The notes: generated by a model not told the origin, from the sequence alone. A stretch of DNA of 64,000 bases from Lysinibacillus sp. PLM2 (GCA_023168345.1 AP025689.1:3496001-3560000); one strand, 5' to 3'. Positions 7,476 to 16,190 are shown, numbered from the stretch's first letter. A program made the numbers and translations.

Positions 7476-8076
7476 ATTTCCACCTCTAATTTAATAGTAT
7501 AAGATTTACTTCTATAAACAGGTAGAAATATCCTTTAAAAATTTTGTAGAAATTTGGAAATTTCCCTCTCGTGTGTATAGGGAGAATACTAGCGGTAAAA
7601 ACGTTTGTTAGGGGTATTAAGAACTTATTTTGCGCTATAAAATGTATTTTAATAAAAAAATTTGAATAATTATTCCATCATTTAACTTCTGATAACCTTT
7701 CTTATGTCAACTAGACGTAAGAAACTGCATAAAATACTGCATATAAATTGACGAATCACTTTATATAGAATTGTGGTTCTATCGAAAACTGCTTAATAAC
7801 TGTATTATTTGATTTCCATTTTCAAACTCTTTCAAGTGGGCTTCGTTTCAGTACACCGAGAAGTCGTCTACCACTATGAATAATTATTGCATAGAGTATA
7901 AATTCAGTCAATTCGAAAACTAAACTGTAAACTGCTATAGACGAACACCAGAAACTACACCCGAATTCCCCCACTCACTAGATTCCTGTTTTTCTATAAG
8001 TAGTACAGCGGTGTGCCTGTAGGTCACAACTCTCCAACTCTATCCACAGCACTTTACTGTACTATTATAAAATATA
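7476..8076. other. 600-bp non-coding stretch between portal gene and the 209-aa gene
   Basis: No open frame over 60 codons. A weak promoter candidate (TATACT near 7497-7502, minus strand) precedes the 209-aa gene. I see no tRNA cloverleaf. The right part (7770-8060) is less AT-rich than surrounding spacers and may hold a structured RNA or packaging site, but I cannot assign one. Confidence 0.4.
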
Positions 8077-9456
8077 CTATCCCACTTTCCGTTCATTTCC
8101 AGTGGACAAATCACTGTTCATATCTACCATTACTCCACCTTCATTAACCACTGTATTTACTTCGCTTTTTCCATTACCACTCAATCGTTCCAATTCTTGA
8201 GCAACATCTTTAGTATATGGACTGTTTTCTAATATGCTTTCAATACTAATTGCTCCCATATCACTAAGCACCTTCAAGTTGTCGATAATATCCTTCTCGT
8301 TAGTTGGTCTGCTATATTGGAATACAATTTCTAATGAATCGAATTGTTCGTCATTAATAACAATACCCATTCGACCTAACAATTCAACAATCACTTCAAA
8401 TCGTTGTTCCATACCTTCTCTAATGTATCTTTCATTAAGACCTGCCTTGATGTCAGCCAGTTGGAATAATAATTTCATAGATACTTCTGATAAATTACTT
8501 ACATCAGTATTATTTAAACTAACAGCAGGTGTATTAGATACATCTAGTAATGCTTGTTTCAATGTTTTATAAATTGTTTCAAATGATTTATAATCCAACT
8601 GATTACTAACCATCTTGAAGTCAGAGCCATCATCTAATACTAAGCCACCACCAACAATATGATTAGGTAAGCCATCCCCCTTAAGTTGTTGACCAACCAC
8701 AACTGGAATTGGATTATGGTGTTTATAGAATGAATCAGCAAACTTACTAAGTATATCTTCCATGTTATCTAGAATACCAATGAAGTCATCTAGGTCACTC
8801 TTACCAAATCTTGAATCTAATTCATTTACATTCTTATAGCAGATAGGGAGTCCACTAACATTCTTCTTGTAATCCAACATATAAAAGTTATCTTCACCTG
8901 CACCTGCATTCGTATAGGTTTCAACTCTATCTGTATAATAAACTGTATAGTAATCAGAAAAGTCAGCAACATAGTATTCAATAAATGCAATCAATTCATT
9001 TTTGTAATTGTAAACAGGATAACTATCTTCTGGTGCAATCAATTTACTTTTGATATTGCCATCTTCAACATAGATGTATTCATAAGCACTACCATACTTA
9101 ACGATAGAATCAAGAATCTCAAAGTCAATCTTGTTATACTTTGCTTTTTTATAAATCTTTTTAAACTGTGCGACTGTATCTTCATCACCTGTAAGAGATA
9201 CAGGATTTTTTAACAGATAACTTGTCTGGAAGTTTAGAATCGTTTTACTATATTGCAGAACAATCTTTCTTGGTTCATAAGATTTACCATTATATTGCTC
9301 TGGTAATCTATTTAAGATAGCGTGTTGTCCACTTAAATAATCCTTTTTGTCTAATATATCTTTGATTCTCTCTTGATGATAAGGCATAGACACTTCCTCT
9401 ATAAACCATTTATCATTACCACTATGAGTTCTAGTAATATATTCTTGAATGTCCAT
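8077..9456 (-). CDS. Portal protein, SPP1 gp6-like
   Basis: 459 residues from the preferred ATG at 9456 (MDIQEYITRTHSGNDKW), which has AAGGAGA 9 nt upstream. An in-frame start at 9492 overlaps the terminase gene and lacks a good site. The protein has the SPP1-family opening YHQERIKDILDKKDYLSGQHAIL, RKIVLQYSKTILNFQTSYLL, the wing-domain SAYEYIYVEDGNIKSKLIAPED, and the crown/stem region NTPAVSLNNTDVSNLSEVSMK. Twelve copies form the portal ring at one capsid vertex, through which TerL pumps DNA. It is overlapped by terL upstream. The C-terminus is Asn/Ser-rich and probably disordered. Confidence 0.92.
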   Translation of the reverse strand: MDIQEYITRTHSGNDKWFIEEVSMPYHQERIKDILDKKDYLSGQHAILNRLPEQYNGKSYEPRKIVLQYSKTILNFQTSYLLKNPVSLTGDEDTVAQFKKIYKKAKYNKIDFEILDSIVKYGSAYEYIYVEDGNIKSKLIAPEDSYPVYNYKNELIAFIEYYVADFSDYYTVYYTDRVETYTNAGAGEDNFYMLDYKKNVSGLPICYKNVNELDSRFGKSDLDDFIGILDNMEDILSKFADSFYKHHNPIPVVVGQQLKGDGLPNHIVGGGLVLDDGSDFKMVSNQLDYKSFETIYKTLKQALLDVSNTPAVSLNNTDVSNLSEVSMKLLFQLADIKAGLNERYIREGMEQRFEVIVELLGRMGIVINDEQFDSLEIVFQYSRPTNEKDIIDNLKVLSDMGAISIESILENSPYTKDVAQELERLSGNGKSEVNTVVNEGGVMVDMNSDLSTGNERKVG

Positions 9457-9479
9457 TACAACACTCTCCTTATAATTTT

Positions 9480-11048
9480 TTATACATACCATTTATTTGC
9501 CTTGATACCTTGAACTGCAAGAGCAAAGGATATTACTAGGTCATCATGGTTATTATCACCACGTTTGTTTCCTGTCTTACCATCACTCTCTACAAATATC
9601 TGCATTTCACTTAATGTTTCACGACAGTTAATCATAACCATACCTTGTTCAAAATACTCTTTAAAGTCAGATACCAATACACTCTTAGTTACTTGTGAAG
9701 TTTGCCAACCTAATTTCATTTGCTTTTTACCTGTTGATTGATTAAATACCTTTTGTTTATAAAGATTCAGATATTCATATTCTTTTCTCAATCTCTCTAA
9801 CAATGGCAATCCATAACTGTTACGTTCAACAACCAAAAAGGCATAATTATAAAACTTACCAATACACTCAATAATCTCTGCAAATAAATAGACAGGGACT
9901 TTGTTATTGTAGAAACTTGCAACCTGTTCTCCATCACTATCAATGATTGAGATAGAACTAAAATCAGCCCCACTTCCAGATGCAGTATCCACACCACCAA
10001 AGTATTTAACATATCTTTTAGGTAATTTATATATAAAAAGACCCTTGCCTAAATATCTCTGCAAGAGGTCTGGGATTTCTTTCAATTCCGTTTTATCCAT
10101 TTCTCTAGGGATTCCATTGATTCGTTCCAATACTTTTGATTGGTCGAATACACTGAAACCACTACTAATAAATGATTCCATTGGATTACTTGGGAACTCT
10201 TGATAGAACTCTTGAATACTCATATCAAGTAACTTCCATCTTCGCCACATTAATTGTTTTAAACTAGCACCTTTTTCATATAGAATCTTTTCATCTGAAT
10301 CTAATTCATCTGGTCTTAATCTCTGACCTTGATTAATTTCCTTATACCATTCTTCTGCTTGGTCATACTCATGCTTAAACTGTTTGATATAAGCACTTGA
10401 ATAGAATGGAAAGAAGAATGATTTATACTTCGACTTACCTTTAAATGCATTCATAAATATCTTTTGATAGTGATTGAATCCATTACTTGTTGTTTCAATT
10501 ACAATTCTACTATGTTCATTTTTTGCAAGTGCTTGTTCTGCTGATAATAATACCTTCTCTTGATTGGCATAGAACGCAAACTCTGACAGTAAAATATATT
10601 GGTAAGTAGTTCCTCGCCCTATATCCTTCACACCTGCAACAGCACATTGAATCCTTGAGCCATTATTAAGTACAAATTCATCTCTGTTACTACGTTTGAT
10701 ATTAGGAAAAGTATATTTATCATGGGGTAAAGAATCATACATCATCTTTAACTTTTCAAATAATGATGTTGATGAATCAGATTTATATGATACTAGTAGG
10801 TAGTTTGTATTCTTATTTAAACAAGCATAGTAAAGACATAATCCTAATGACAGTGTAGAGAATCCAATTTGTCTGGCTTTTGCTATGATATTAAACTTAA
10901 CCATGTCATTGATAAATGATTCCTGTTGTTCATTGACCTTAAAAGGAACTAAATCACCATTGTTATCAACGATTCTGACAAAGTTTTGTAACCATAACTT
11001 AGGACTGTCATTGATTATCTTTAACTTGTCTACTTTCTTTACAGCCAT
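9480..11048 (-). CDS. Terminase large subunit (ATPase-nuclease)
   Basis: 522 residues, full length. ATPase: Walker A-like AKARQIGFST (about 56-65), Walker B YILLSE with Glu156, coupling motif ETTSNG (185-190). RNase H-like nuclease: first Asp in GGVDTASG (Asp354), second acid in VVERNS (about Glu409), third in NNHDDLVIS (Asp502/503). All catalytic residues are present, so the protein should be active. It cuts and packages DNA with the small subunit (11 bp upstream) and the portal (downstream). Start ATG follows GAGGTGAGG. The complete packaging motor argues for self-packaging rather than dependence on a helper terminase. Confidence 0.95.
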   Translation of the reverse strand: MAVKKVDKLKIINDSPKLWLQNFVRIVDNNGDLVPFKVNEQQESFINDMVKFNIIAKARQIGFSTLSLGLCLYYACLNKNTNYLLVSYKSDSSTSLFEKLKMMYDSLPHDKYTFPNIKRSNRDEFVLNNGSRIQCAVAGVKDIGRGTTYQYILLSEFAFYANQEKVLLSAEQALAKNEHSRIVIETTSNGFNHYQKIFMNAFKGKSKYKSFFFPFYSSAYIKQFKHEYDQAEEWYKEINQGQRLRPDELDSDEKILYEKGASLKQLMWRRWKLLDMSIQEFYQEFPSNPMESFISSGFSVFDQSKVLERINGIPREMDKTELKEIPDLLQRYLGKGLFIYKLPKRYVKYFGGVDTASGSGADFSSISIIDSDGEQVASFYNNKVPVYLFAEIIECIGKFYNYAFLVVERNSYGLPLLERLRKEYEYLNLYKQKVFNQSTGKKQMKLGWQTSQVTKSVLVSDFKEYFEQGMVMINCRETLSEMQIFVESDGKTGNKRGDNNHDDLVISFALAVQGIKANKWYV

Positions 11049-11059
11049 TTACCTCACCT

Positions 11060-11458
11060 CTAATCTAGTATTAAATCATCATCTTCATCTTCAACTTCTT
11101 CTTTAACATTAATGCTTTGAACTGCTAATTTTGCATAACTATCTATTTCTTTTTGTAACTGCATAAACAATTTAACTGCCTTGTCATCGCCTGTTTTAGC
11201 ATTTTCTACAACAATAGAGTAAATCTCTTGTAGATCATCAGCACTTCGACCTTGTAACATTAGAGCAACCAATGCCTTATACTCTTCTGACTTCTCCCAA
11301 CGTGTATATGGATTAAGTGTTTTTTTATTAACAACTTTAAGAAATGCTTCCTCTGTTTTTTGTGGTCTGCTTTGGTCAAATCGAACTTGAGGAAATTTAT
11401 ATTTAAAATACTCCGCTCTGTCCCAACTAACTGCTTTTAATGCTTCGTGTATATTCAT
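11060..11458 (-). CDS. Terminase small subunit
   Basis: 132 residues, directly before terL with an 11-bp gap. The middle (about 60-110) is predicted helical (LMLQGRSADDLQEIYSIVVENAKTGDDKAVKLFMQL), the tail is strongly acidic (EEVEDEDDDLILD), as in many small terminases whose C-terminus contacts TerL. An N-terminal DNA-binding helix region is plausible but not motif-clear. Start ATG follows AAAGGAG. The 170-bp leader upstream contains one copy of the element's duplicated palindromic motif, possibly a pac-like target. Confidence 0.75.
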   Translation of the reverse strand: MNIHEALKAVSWDRAEYFKYKFPQVRFDQSRPQKTEEAFLKVVNKKTLNPYTRWEKSEEYKALVALMLQGRSADDLQEIYSIVVENAKTGDDKAVKLFMQLQKEIDSYAKLAVQSINVKEEVEDEDDDLILD

Positions 11459-11509
11459 TTAACATCTACTCCTTTGATGTAACTTTCGATAGTCTTTTTA
11501 CTTGTAAAA

Positions 11510-11622
11510 TGTAAAAACCCCTCTATGAGCCACTCATATAATAGAAGATAATAGATATACAATTTTTTTAATAATGTAGTCGTATATATATTTATTAAAT
11601 GAGTGGATTGGAGACAGGTTTT
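11510..11622 (+). repeat. Palindromic motif copy A
   Basis: Left arm 11511-11543 and right arm 11589-11622 are imperfect inverted repeats of each other: outer AAAACC/GGTTTT, inner CCACTCAT/ATGAGTGG, with a 45-bp AT-rich centre. The same arms occur in opposite orientation at 18376-18501. It lies between the winged-helix gene and terS. Confidence 0.85.
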
Positions 11623-11633
11623 AAAAAATACTT

Positions 11634-12719
11634 CTAAAATGGCAACTCTTCATTTGTAACAATTACCTCTTTATCTGTAACTAAAGCATTCTCATAAACA
11701 ACAAATCCAATTTCAGATTCATAACGTTCCGCACTTATTCTTTCTTGTTTTGGAATTACTTTAAACTCTGATTCATTTGAAATGAATTTGTTAGCAGGAA
11801 GCACTTTATAGGTATTTGCTTTTGTAATTTGCCAATCTTTCTTATTTAGGCAATAAGGTTTGTGGTCATTACTAATCATATTTCTCTTTTCTAATTCTTT
11901 TAATTGGTCTCTGACAGTTCTTTCTCCTAATCCTGTAAACTCTATTAATCTTTTGATTGAGCAATCAAAACTACCTTTATATTTATCGCTCATCATCGAC
12001 ATGAAACTGTAAAGGTAGAACCCTTCAACACCTAATTCCTTGTTTGTCATGCAATATATAAATACATCAATATCAATCATATGAGTATCTTCAACTTCCC
12101 AAAAGACACCATTTCTATAACATTCTTCTTCTGCCCATGATTTTCTGTAGAATGCTTTAACTGGATAATCAATCTTTCTGTTCTTGCTGTTACCATCACT
12201 TCTGTAAGTGAAGTCATCAATCTCTTTATATAACTTTTTACCACCTTCAAATCTTTTGTGGTAACACCATTTCTCTTCTAAATCGTAACCAATTGGTATA
12301 TTGCTTTCTTTTCTGATATATCCTAATTTCTCTAATAAACCACCTTTTTTAGTGATATAAGTATAATTATCTGATTTTGCAGGAAACCCTAGAATTTGTT
12401 TAATCATTTTTTCATCAATTTCAACGTTACCTTTTTCATCATCCCAATAAGAATACTTACAATAACGATACATCCAATGAGCCAAATAAACTCTGGCATA
12501 AGCATATGCGATATGTGTAGAGGACTTAAAATCTGGAATCTTATTACCTTCAATGTCAAAGAACCCTTCGATAATCTCCCCAGTTTCTTCATCAACATAG
12601 CCTTTTAATTCTTTAAAAATTTCGTTTGGTATATAAACCTTGTGTTCACTTTTACTAACACAAAGAATATGATTACTCAATTGGTTTCTAGTAAAATACG
12701 TTTGATTTTTTCTAGTCAT
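11634..12719 (-). CDS. Winged-helix protein, putative replication initiator
   Basis: 361 residues. Two helix-turn-helix-like regions are visible: about 100-135 (DEKMIKQILGFPAKSD, then GGLLEKLGYIRKE) and about 245-275 (SIKRLIEFTGLGERTVRDQL, then ELEKRNMIS). This duplicate winged-helix layout is shared by RepA/RepB-type initiators and DnaD-like loaders of phages and satellites. No primase or helicase motif is seen. Start ATG follows AAGGAG. It ends 12 bp before motif copy A, which has an AT-rich core between inverted arms, as a replication origin would. The initiator role is inference. Confidence 0.5.
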   Translation of the reverse strand: MTRKNQTYFTRNQLSNHILCVSKSEHKVYIPNEIFKELKGYVDEETGEIIEGFFDIEGNKIPDFKSSTHIAYAYARVYLAHWMYRYCKYSYWDDEKGNVEIDEKMIKQILGFPAKSDNYTYITKKGGLLEKLGYIRKESNIPIGYDLEEKWCYHKRFEGGKKLYKEIDDFTYRSDGNSKNRKIDYPVKAFYRKSWAEEECYRNGVFWEVEDTHMIDIDVFIYCMTNKELGVEGFYLYSFMSMMSDKYKGSFDCSIKRLIEFTGLGERTVRDQLKELEKRNMISNDHKPYCLNKKDWQITKANTYKVLPANKFISNESEFKVIPKQERISAERYESEIGFVVYENALVTDKEVIVTNEELPF

Positions 12720-12758
12720 AACATAATTTCTCCTTTGATTTAAAAAGTTTAATTTAAA

Positions 12759-12799
12759 TAAAAAAATGATTTAGTCAGTTTTAGACCAAATCATTTTTG
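12759..12799 (-). terminator. Terminator after the DUF5659-like gene
   Basis: Stem AAAAATGATTT..GTC / GAC..AAATCATTTTT overlapping the stop region, followed by T6 on the minus strand. It separates the 65-aa gene from the winged-helix gene. Confidence 0.8.
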
Positions 12800-12988
12800 T
12801 TTGAATTTTTCGCCCTGTTCTTTGTAATCTCTTAGAGCATAATTTAATTTATCATCACGAACATATAACCAAAATTTTCTTAATGTATTTTCATTCAAAC
12901 CAGAACAGATATAAAAAAGTTCTTCCTGTTTCAAAAACTTATATAGATTCGTAGAGTAGCAGTAAAAATATTTTCTTTCATCATTCAT
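12791..12988 (-). CDS. Small DUF5659-like protein
   Basis: 65 residues. The pattern YCYSTNLYKFLKQEELFYIC, then FWLYVRDDKLNYALRDYKEQ, matches the small DUF5659 fold of Firmicutes phages and conjugative elements (Y-S-L-A-FL, a hydrophobic strand, then an amphipathic helix). Function unknown. Start ATG follows AAGGGGAT; its gene begins 12 bp after the stop of the 278-aa gene. Confidence 0.6.
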   Translation of the reverse strand: MNDERKYFYCYSTNLYKFLKQEELFYICSGLNENTLRKFWLYVRDDKLNYALRDYKEQGEKFKQK

Positions 12989-13000
12989 TTATTTATCCCC

Positions 13001-13837
13001 TTACATTGATGAATATTTTAATTTCAATTGACTTGTCAAAGCCAACGAGAACACATCATCTTTAATCCCTAATTTGTATCTCATTCGTTTTTTATTCAAA
13101 TCAATTACGACATTCTCGAACTTTTTCATTAACTTAAACTTCCATTGTGGTAATGATAAATCGAAACCTAATATTTCCCCAATTTCTTCTAACATCAATT
13201 CAGTTTCTAAATTTCCATCATTAACCTTAATTTTTTCTTTTATTCTATATTTGGTACTTATCTTCTGAAAATCTCTTTGACTATGTTGTTCCTGTACCTC
13301 AATCAATTCTTCCATGTCTAACATTCTAAGATAAGCATTCTGTGTTTCTTTGAACTTAGACATATAATGACCTTTATAGGTTGAATCAATCGTCAACAAT
13401 AACATCTTGCCTTCTTCTGATTCTGGTAAAGGTAAATCATAATAACTCCATACTAGTAAAAGTGTTGAACCTGCCCATTTTTCTGTATAGTTATCTCGAC
13501 TAATCTTAAATACTGCATTTAGGTTGGCTGACTGCTCATTAACGCTATCTCTTCTTGACAGCATTGTTACATGGTTATCCCAACACTTCCCTTTCATAAG
13601 AGCAATATCTACTCCTATGGCTTCTTTCTGACCCTCTGAATCCATAACATAGAACTCGTCAAAGGAATAGAAGTAATTAACTTCGTGTCCTGTTACTGAT
13701 TCTAATACACAACAACTAAGCCATGAGTCAATGTCGTCACTCATGCATAATTGATATTCTTTCCCCTCTTCAATCCATGATGGAAACTTTTCTTTTACAT
13801 CTTTTCTCATAAGATTCGTGAAAGGCAAAACCTTCAC
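13001..13837 (-). CDS. Hypothetical protein with DHH-like acidic motif
   Basis: 278 residues, GTG start with GGTGA upstream. The N-terminus carries YQLCMSDDIDSWLSCCVL (about 28-45) and later AIGVDIALMKGKCWDNHVT (about 72-90), an arrangement of D-x-D-S, VD and NHV that recalls DHH/DHHA1 phosphoesterases such as RecJ and nanoRNases. The usual DHH triplet itself is replaced (DNH). The C-terminal half is Lys-rich and helical. It occurs here in the replication/regulation part of the element. A nuclease or phosphatase role is a guess from motif geometry. Confidence 0.5.
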   Translation of the reverse strand: MKVLPFTNLMRKDVKEKFPSWIEEGKEYQLCMSDDIDSWLSCCVLESVTGHEVNYFYSFDEFYVMDSEGQKEAIGVDIALMKGKCWDNHVTMLSRRDSVNEQSANLNAVFKISRDNYTEKWAGSTLLLVWSYYDLPLPESEEGKMLLLTIDSTYKGHYMSKFKETQNAYLRMLDMEELIEVQEQHSQRDFQKISTKYRIKEKIKVNDGNLETELMLEEIGEILGFDLSLPQWKFKLMKKFENVVIDLNKKRMRYKLGIKDDVFSLALTSQLKLKYSSM

Positions 13838-13844
13838 TCATCAT

Positions 13845-13913
13845 TCACCAATTAATATTTACAATATTAAAATCTAAATCTCTCAATAAAATGCGAATTT
13901 CATTTACTCGCAT
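13845..13913 (-). CDS. Possible 22-residue leader peptide
   Basis: ATG at 13913 with AAAGGAG six bases upstream and TGA at 13845, 8 bp before the GTG start of the 278-aa gene. The peptide is MRVNEIRILLRDLDFNIVNI plus two residues. The ribosome binding site lies in the 3' arm of a perfect 10-bp hairpin. Translational coupling to the next gene is plausible. Coding status is unproven. Confidence 0.35.
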   Translation of the reverse strand: MRVNEIRILLRDLDFNIVNINW

Positions 13914-13916
13914 ACT

Positions 13917-13944
13917 CTCCTTTTACTCACATTGGTAAAAGGAG
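13917..13944 (-). promoter_or_regulatory. Hairpin sequestering a ribosome binding site
   Basis: Minus strand CTCCTTTTAC, 8-nt loop, GTAAAAGGAG: a perfect 10-bp stem whose 3' arm is the Shine-Dalgarno of the 22-codon ORF. There is no T-tract after it, so it is not a terminator. Confidence 0.65.
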
Positions 13945-13974
13945 TTTCTATGTCTTTTCTTTCACTTCTGTCAC

Positions 13975-14163
13975 CTAACCTTTCATTTTACTATTGGAAT
14001 CTATATATGCTTTGTACTTACTAACCTTGTTTTCTGTCATTTCTGTTAAATCGTTTTCGTATTTTGACAATAATGATGGTGAACAACCAATGTATTCTGC
14101 GATATTCACTAATCTAATCTTTTGTTTTCGTCTCTTAATTACATACAAATCTTTATCATTCAT
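13975..14163 (-). CDS. Small XRE-family helix-turn-helix regulator
   Basis: 62 residues, barely more than one HTH: IKRRKQKIRLVNIAEYIGCSPSLLSKYEND. This is the XRE pattern with recognition helix SPSLLSKYE. It lacks the C-terminal oligomerisation domain of classical CI-like repressors. Start ATG after AGAGGTG. It lies just after the capsid-operon terminator and before the replication-type genes, suggesting control of that block. No other repressor is obvious in the element. Confidence 0.75.
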   Translation of the reverse strand: MNDKDLYVIKRRKQKIRLVNIAEYIGCSPSLLSKYENDLTEMTENKVSKYKAYIDSNSKMKG

Positions 14164-14203
14164 TTTTATTTAGCACCTCTTTCAAAAAGTGAATTTAACT
14201 CAA

Positions 14204-14236
14204 TTAAAAAAGAGTGAGGAAAAAATCTCCCCACTC
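14204..14236 (-). terminator. Terminator of the capsid operon
   Basis: Minus strand GAGTGGGGA / TTCCTCACTC stem followed by T6, 17 bp after the capsid stop codon. Confidence 0.85.
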
Positions 14237-14252
14237 AATAATTAGTTATCTA

Positions 14253-15134
14253 TTACACACCTAATGTGTATTCAGCAATCGCTTTTTTTGTTGCAACCTC
14301 AAGAGTCGTTTCAGCAACAACTTGTCCTGCAACACTGTCACCAGTTTTACCTAACATTTCAAATGCAGGTTGACGTAGGTAAGCAACATTTAAAGCATTG
14401 ATGTCAAATACTACTATTTTGTTTACTGGCATATGGCGGTCTAATACAAAGTTTAGACGACCATAGTTAGTGTCAATAGTTTGAACAACTAAACCAAACT
14501 CATTTGTTTGAGCCACATAGTTGTATTTGTCTTTGTAGATTTCATCAATTTGTTCTTTGATGTCAGCATTTACTAATGCGTAAACTTCACCAGTTGCAAC
14601 ACCTTGTTCCCATAACCTACGAGCAAGTTGTTTAACTTCTGCTTCTGTAATCACACCTGCTGTTGCACCAGTAATTTTGTTTGCAGGGTCTACGAATTGT
14701 AGAATACCATTCATTTTACGGATACCAGAAATTTCACCGTCATCTTTCACACCATTGATTAAGCGTTTTTCAATATTCACTTTTAACTCTGCTAATCTGT
14801 CGTTGATTTCGCTAGAGAATAAATCTCCAGTGTTACCTGTCGCTTGTGCTGTTCCACTAACCTTTGCAGATTTCATAAAGATTTCCATTACGTTGTTAAG
14901 TTCAGCACGAGTTCCTTCTGCAAAGTTTGTTGCTTCGCTACCTTCTGCAACAGAGATGTCATCAGTAAGGTTTAAAGTTTTCTCTCTCCAAGTGTGAATT
15001 TTTGCTGTTGCATCTTTTTGACGACCATTTGCGAGTAACAGCGTAGCAAATGGAGTATCAATTGGTGCTACCATTGCAATCTCTTTACTTAAACTAATAT
15101 TTTCTTGTTTAGTTAATTTTGTAGAATCTAACAT
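14253..15134 (-). CDS. Major capsid protein, SU10/DUF5309 family (HK97 fold)
   Basis: 293 residues. Features of the SU10-type capsid family: N-terminal KEIAMVAPIDTPFATLLLANG, an E-loop region IHTWREKTLNLTDDISVAEGSE, DGEISGIRKMNGILQFV in the P-domain helix, and NYGRLNFVLDRHMP before the A-domain. No N-terminal scaffolding extension; a separate scaffold gene lies directly upstream, as usual. Start ATG after AAGGGG. It forms the capsid shell. The operon ends here. The family is found in tailed phages of several morphologies, so it does not fix tail type. Confidence 0.9.
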   Translation of the reverse strand: MLDSTKLTKQENISLSKEIAMVAPIDTPFATLLLANGRQKDATAKIHTWREKTLNLTDDISVAEGSEATNFAEGTRAELNNVMEIFMKSAKVSGTAQATGNTGDLFSSEINDRLAELKVNIEKRLINGVKDDGEISGIRKMNGILQFVDPANKITGATAGVITEAEVKQLARRLWEQGVATGEVYALVNADIKEQIDEIYKDKYNYVAQTNEFGLVVQTIDTNYGRLNFVLDRHMPVNKIVVFDINALNVAYLRQPAFEMLGKTGDSVAGQVVAETTLEVATKKAIAEYTLGV

Positions 15135-15166
15135 ATTATCATTTCCCCTTTATTAATCAATCATTA

Positions 15167-15637
15167 TTATTTGAAAAACTTAGACAACTTTGAACCAATC
15201 ATAGATTTTGTATCTTTGTTCTTTTCAGCCAAAGAATACTTATCTGTTTGTCTATGATTTTGTGGAACATAAGCATTTGATAGTTCTCGTTTACCTAAAA
15301 CTTCTTGAAACTTTTGAATCTTCTCTTGCAATTGTTTACTGTTATGTTCTTCAACAAAAATAAACTCTGCAAAGTCCTCTAACCCTGCTAATCTTAATTC
15401 AAGAATAACTTCCTTGTTCCAGAGTTCTTTCACCTTTTCTTGATGTGCAATTTCCTCTTGTGATGGTTCGTAATTTTTTGCTTTCATTTCTTCAAGTTGT
15501 TTTTTCATTTCTTCAATTAAGCGTTCCGTTTTCTCACCTAATTTTTCTTCAACAACTTCTCCTTCAACTGTTTCAGTAACTTCATCTTCGTTGCTCTCGA
15601 CAACTTCTTCTACTCCATCTTTGATAACATCAGCCAT
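15167..15637 (-). CDS. Capsid scaffolding protein
   Basis: 156 residues with an acidic N-terminus (many Glu/Val), a long predicted coiled coil at about 33-60 (KTERLIEEMKKQLEEMKAKN), and a basic C-terminal tail (about 135-156, KNKDTKSMIGSKLSKFFK) that in scaffolds contacts the capsid inner face. Position immediately before the capsid gene and composition are typical. No protease is encoded nearby, so scaffold exit without cleavage is expected. Confidence 0.8.
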   Translation of the reverse strand: MADVIKDGVEEVVESNEDEVTETVEGEVVEEKLGEKTERLIEEMKKQLEEMKAKNYEPSQEEIAHQEKVKELWNKEVILELRLAGLEDFAEFIFVEEHNSKQLQEKIQKFQEVLGKRELSNAYVPQNHRQTDKYSLAEKNKDTKSMIGSKLSKFFK

Positions 15638-15641
15638 TTTT

Positions 15642-15890
15642 TTATTTATCCCCTTTCATTGATTTAACATCAGTTTCAAATTCATTTAATCTATTGTCTA
15701 TGCTTTCAACTCTCGTATTTATAGTTTCGATTCTAGTAGTTATTAAATCTAATGTATCTGTTGTCTTATCTAGGTGTGTCATTAGTTTAAATTCTCTTTC
15801 TTTGGAATCTTTTTGAGAGTTATACAAAAGCCAGACAAATAGAACTGCAAATATACCTTGAGATATAAACATATCTATTGGTAGTTCCAT
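15642..15890 (-). CDS. BhlA/UviB-like holin-type membrane protein
   Basis: 82 residues: one membrane helix near the N-terminus (SQGIFAVLFVWLLYNSQKDS) followed by a long amphipathic coiled coil (LDLITTRIETINTRVESIDN). This is the BhlA/UviB family pattern, associated with phage lysis and bacteriocin release. No endolysin is found in the element, so lysis would need a helper or the protein acts otherwise. It sits between a beta protein and the scaffold gene. Start ATG after AAGGAG. Confidence 0.75.
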   Translation of the reverse strand: MELPIDMFISQGIFAVLFVWLLYNSQKDSKEREFKLMTHLDKTTDTLDLITTRIETINTRVESIDNRLNEFETDVKSMKGDK

Positions 15891-15902
15891 TCGACCAACT
15901 CC

Positions 15903-16190
15903 TTAGTTAATAAATACTCTTTCAAAACTACCTCTAGAGAGGATTGGCTTGTCATTATAAATGCCAGAATACTCGTAAATTAATGTCTTAGTAGTACCTT
16001 CTGGAACAATATAGTCATGTTCATACACTCCAACATCAGTTCTGTTGTCATCAGTGATAGTGATATTTTCAATTACTTCGTAAGTATCTCCATCTAAAAT
16101 TCTTAAAGTAACATTTGTAACTTCTACTGGATTTCCATTAAATGTTCTAAATTTAACAACCAATCTCACTGTGTCACCTATAAATGCCAT
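15903..16190 (-). CDS. Small beta-sandwich (Ig-like) phage protein
   Basis: 95 residues, beta-rich: MAFIGDTVRLVVKFRTFNG at the N-terminus and strands with the pattern TLIYEYSGIYNDKPILSRG. Similar small proteins accompany fibre and capsid-decoration genes in Firmicutes phages. Start ATG overlaps the stop of the preceding GLUG gene by one base, so translation is coupled. Role in receptor binding or decoration is inferred. Confidence 0.5.
   Translation of the reverse strand: MAFIGDTVRLVVKFRTFNGNPVEVTNVTLRILDGDTYEVIENITITDDNRTDVGVYEHDYIVPEGTTKTLIYEYSGIYNDKPILSRGSFERVFIN

Noticed and set aside
7740-8060. Possible tRNA or packaging RNA in the spacer after the portal gene
   Set aside because: I could not fold a cloverleaf or find conserved tRNA T-loop sequence; no recognisable motif remains.
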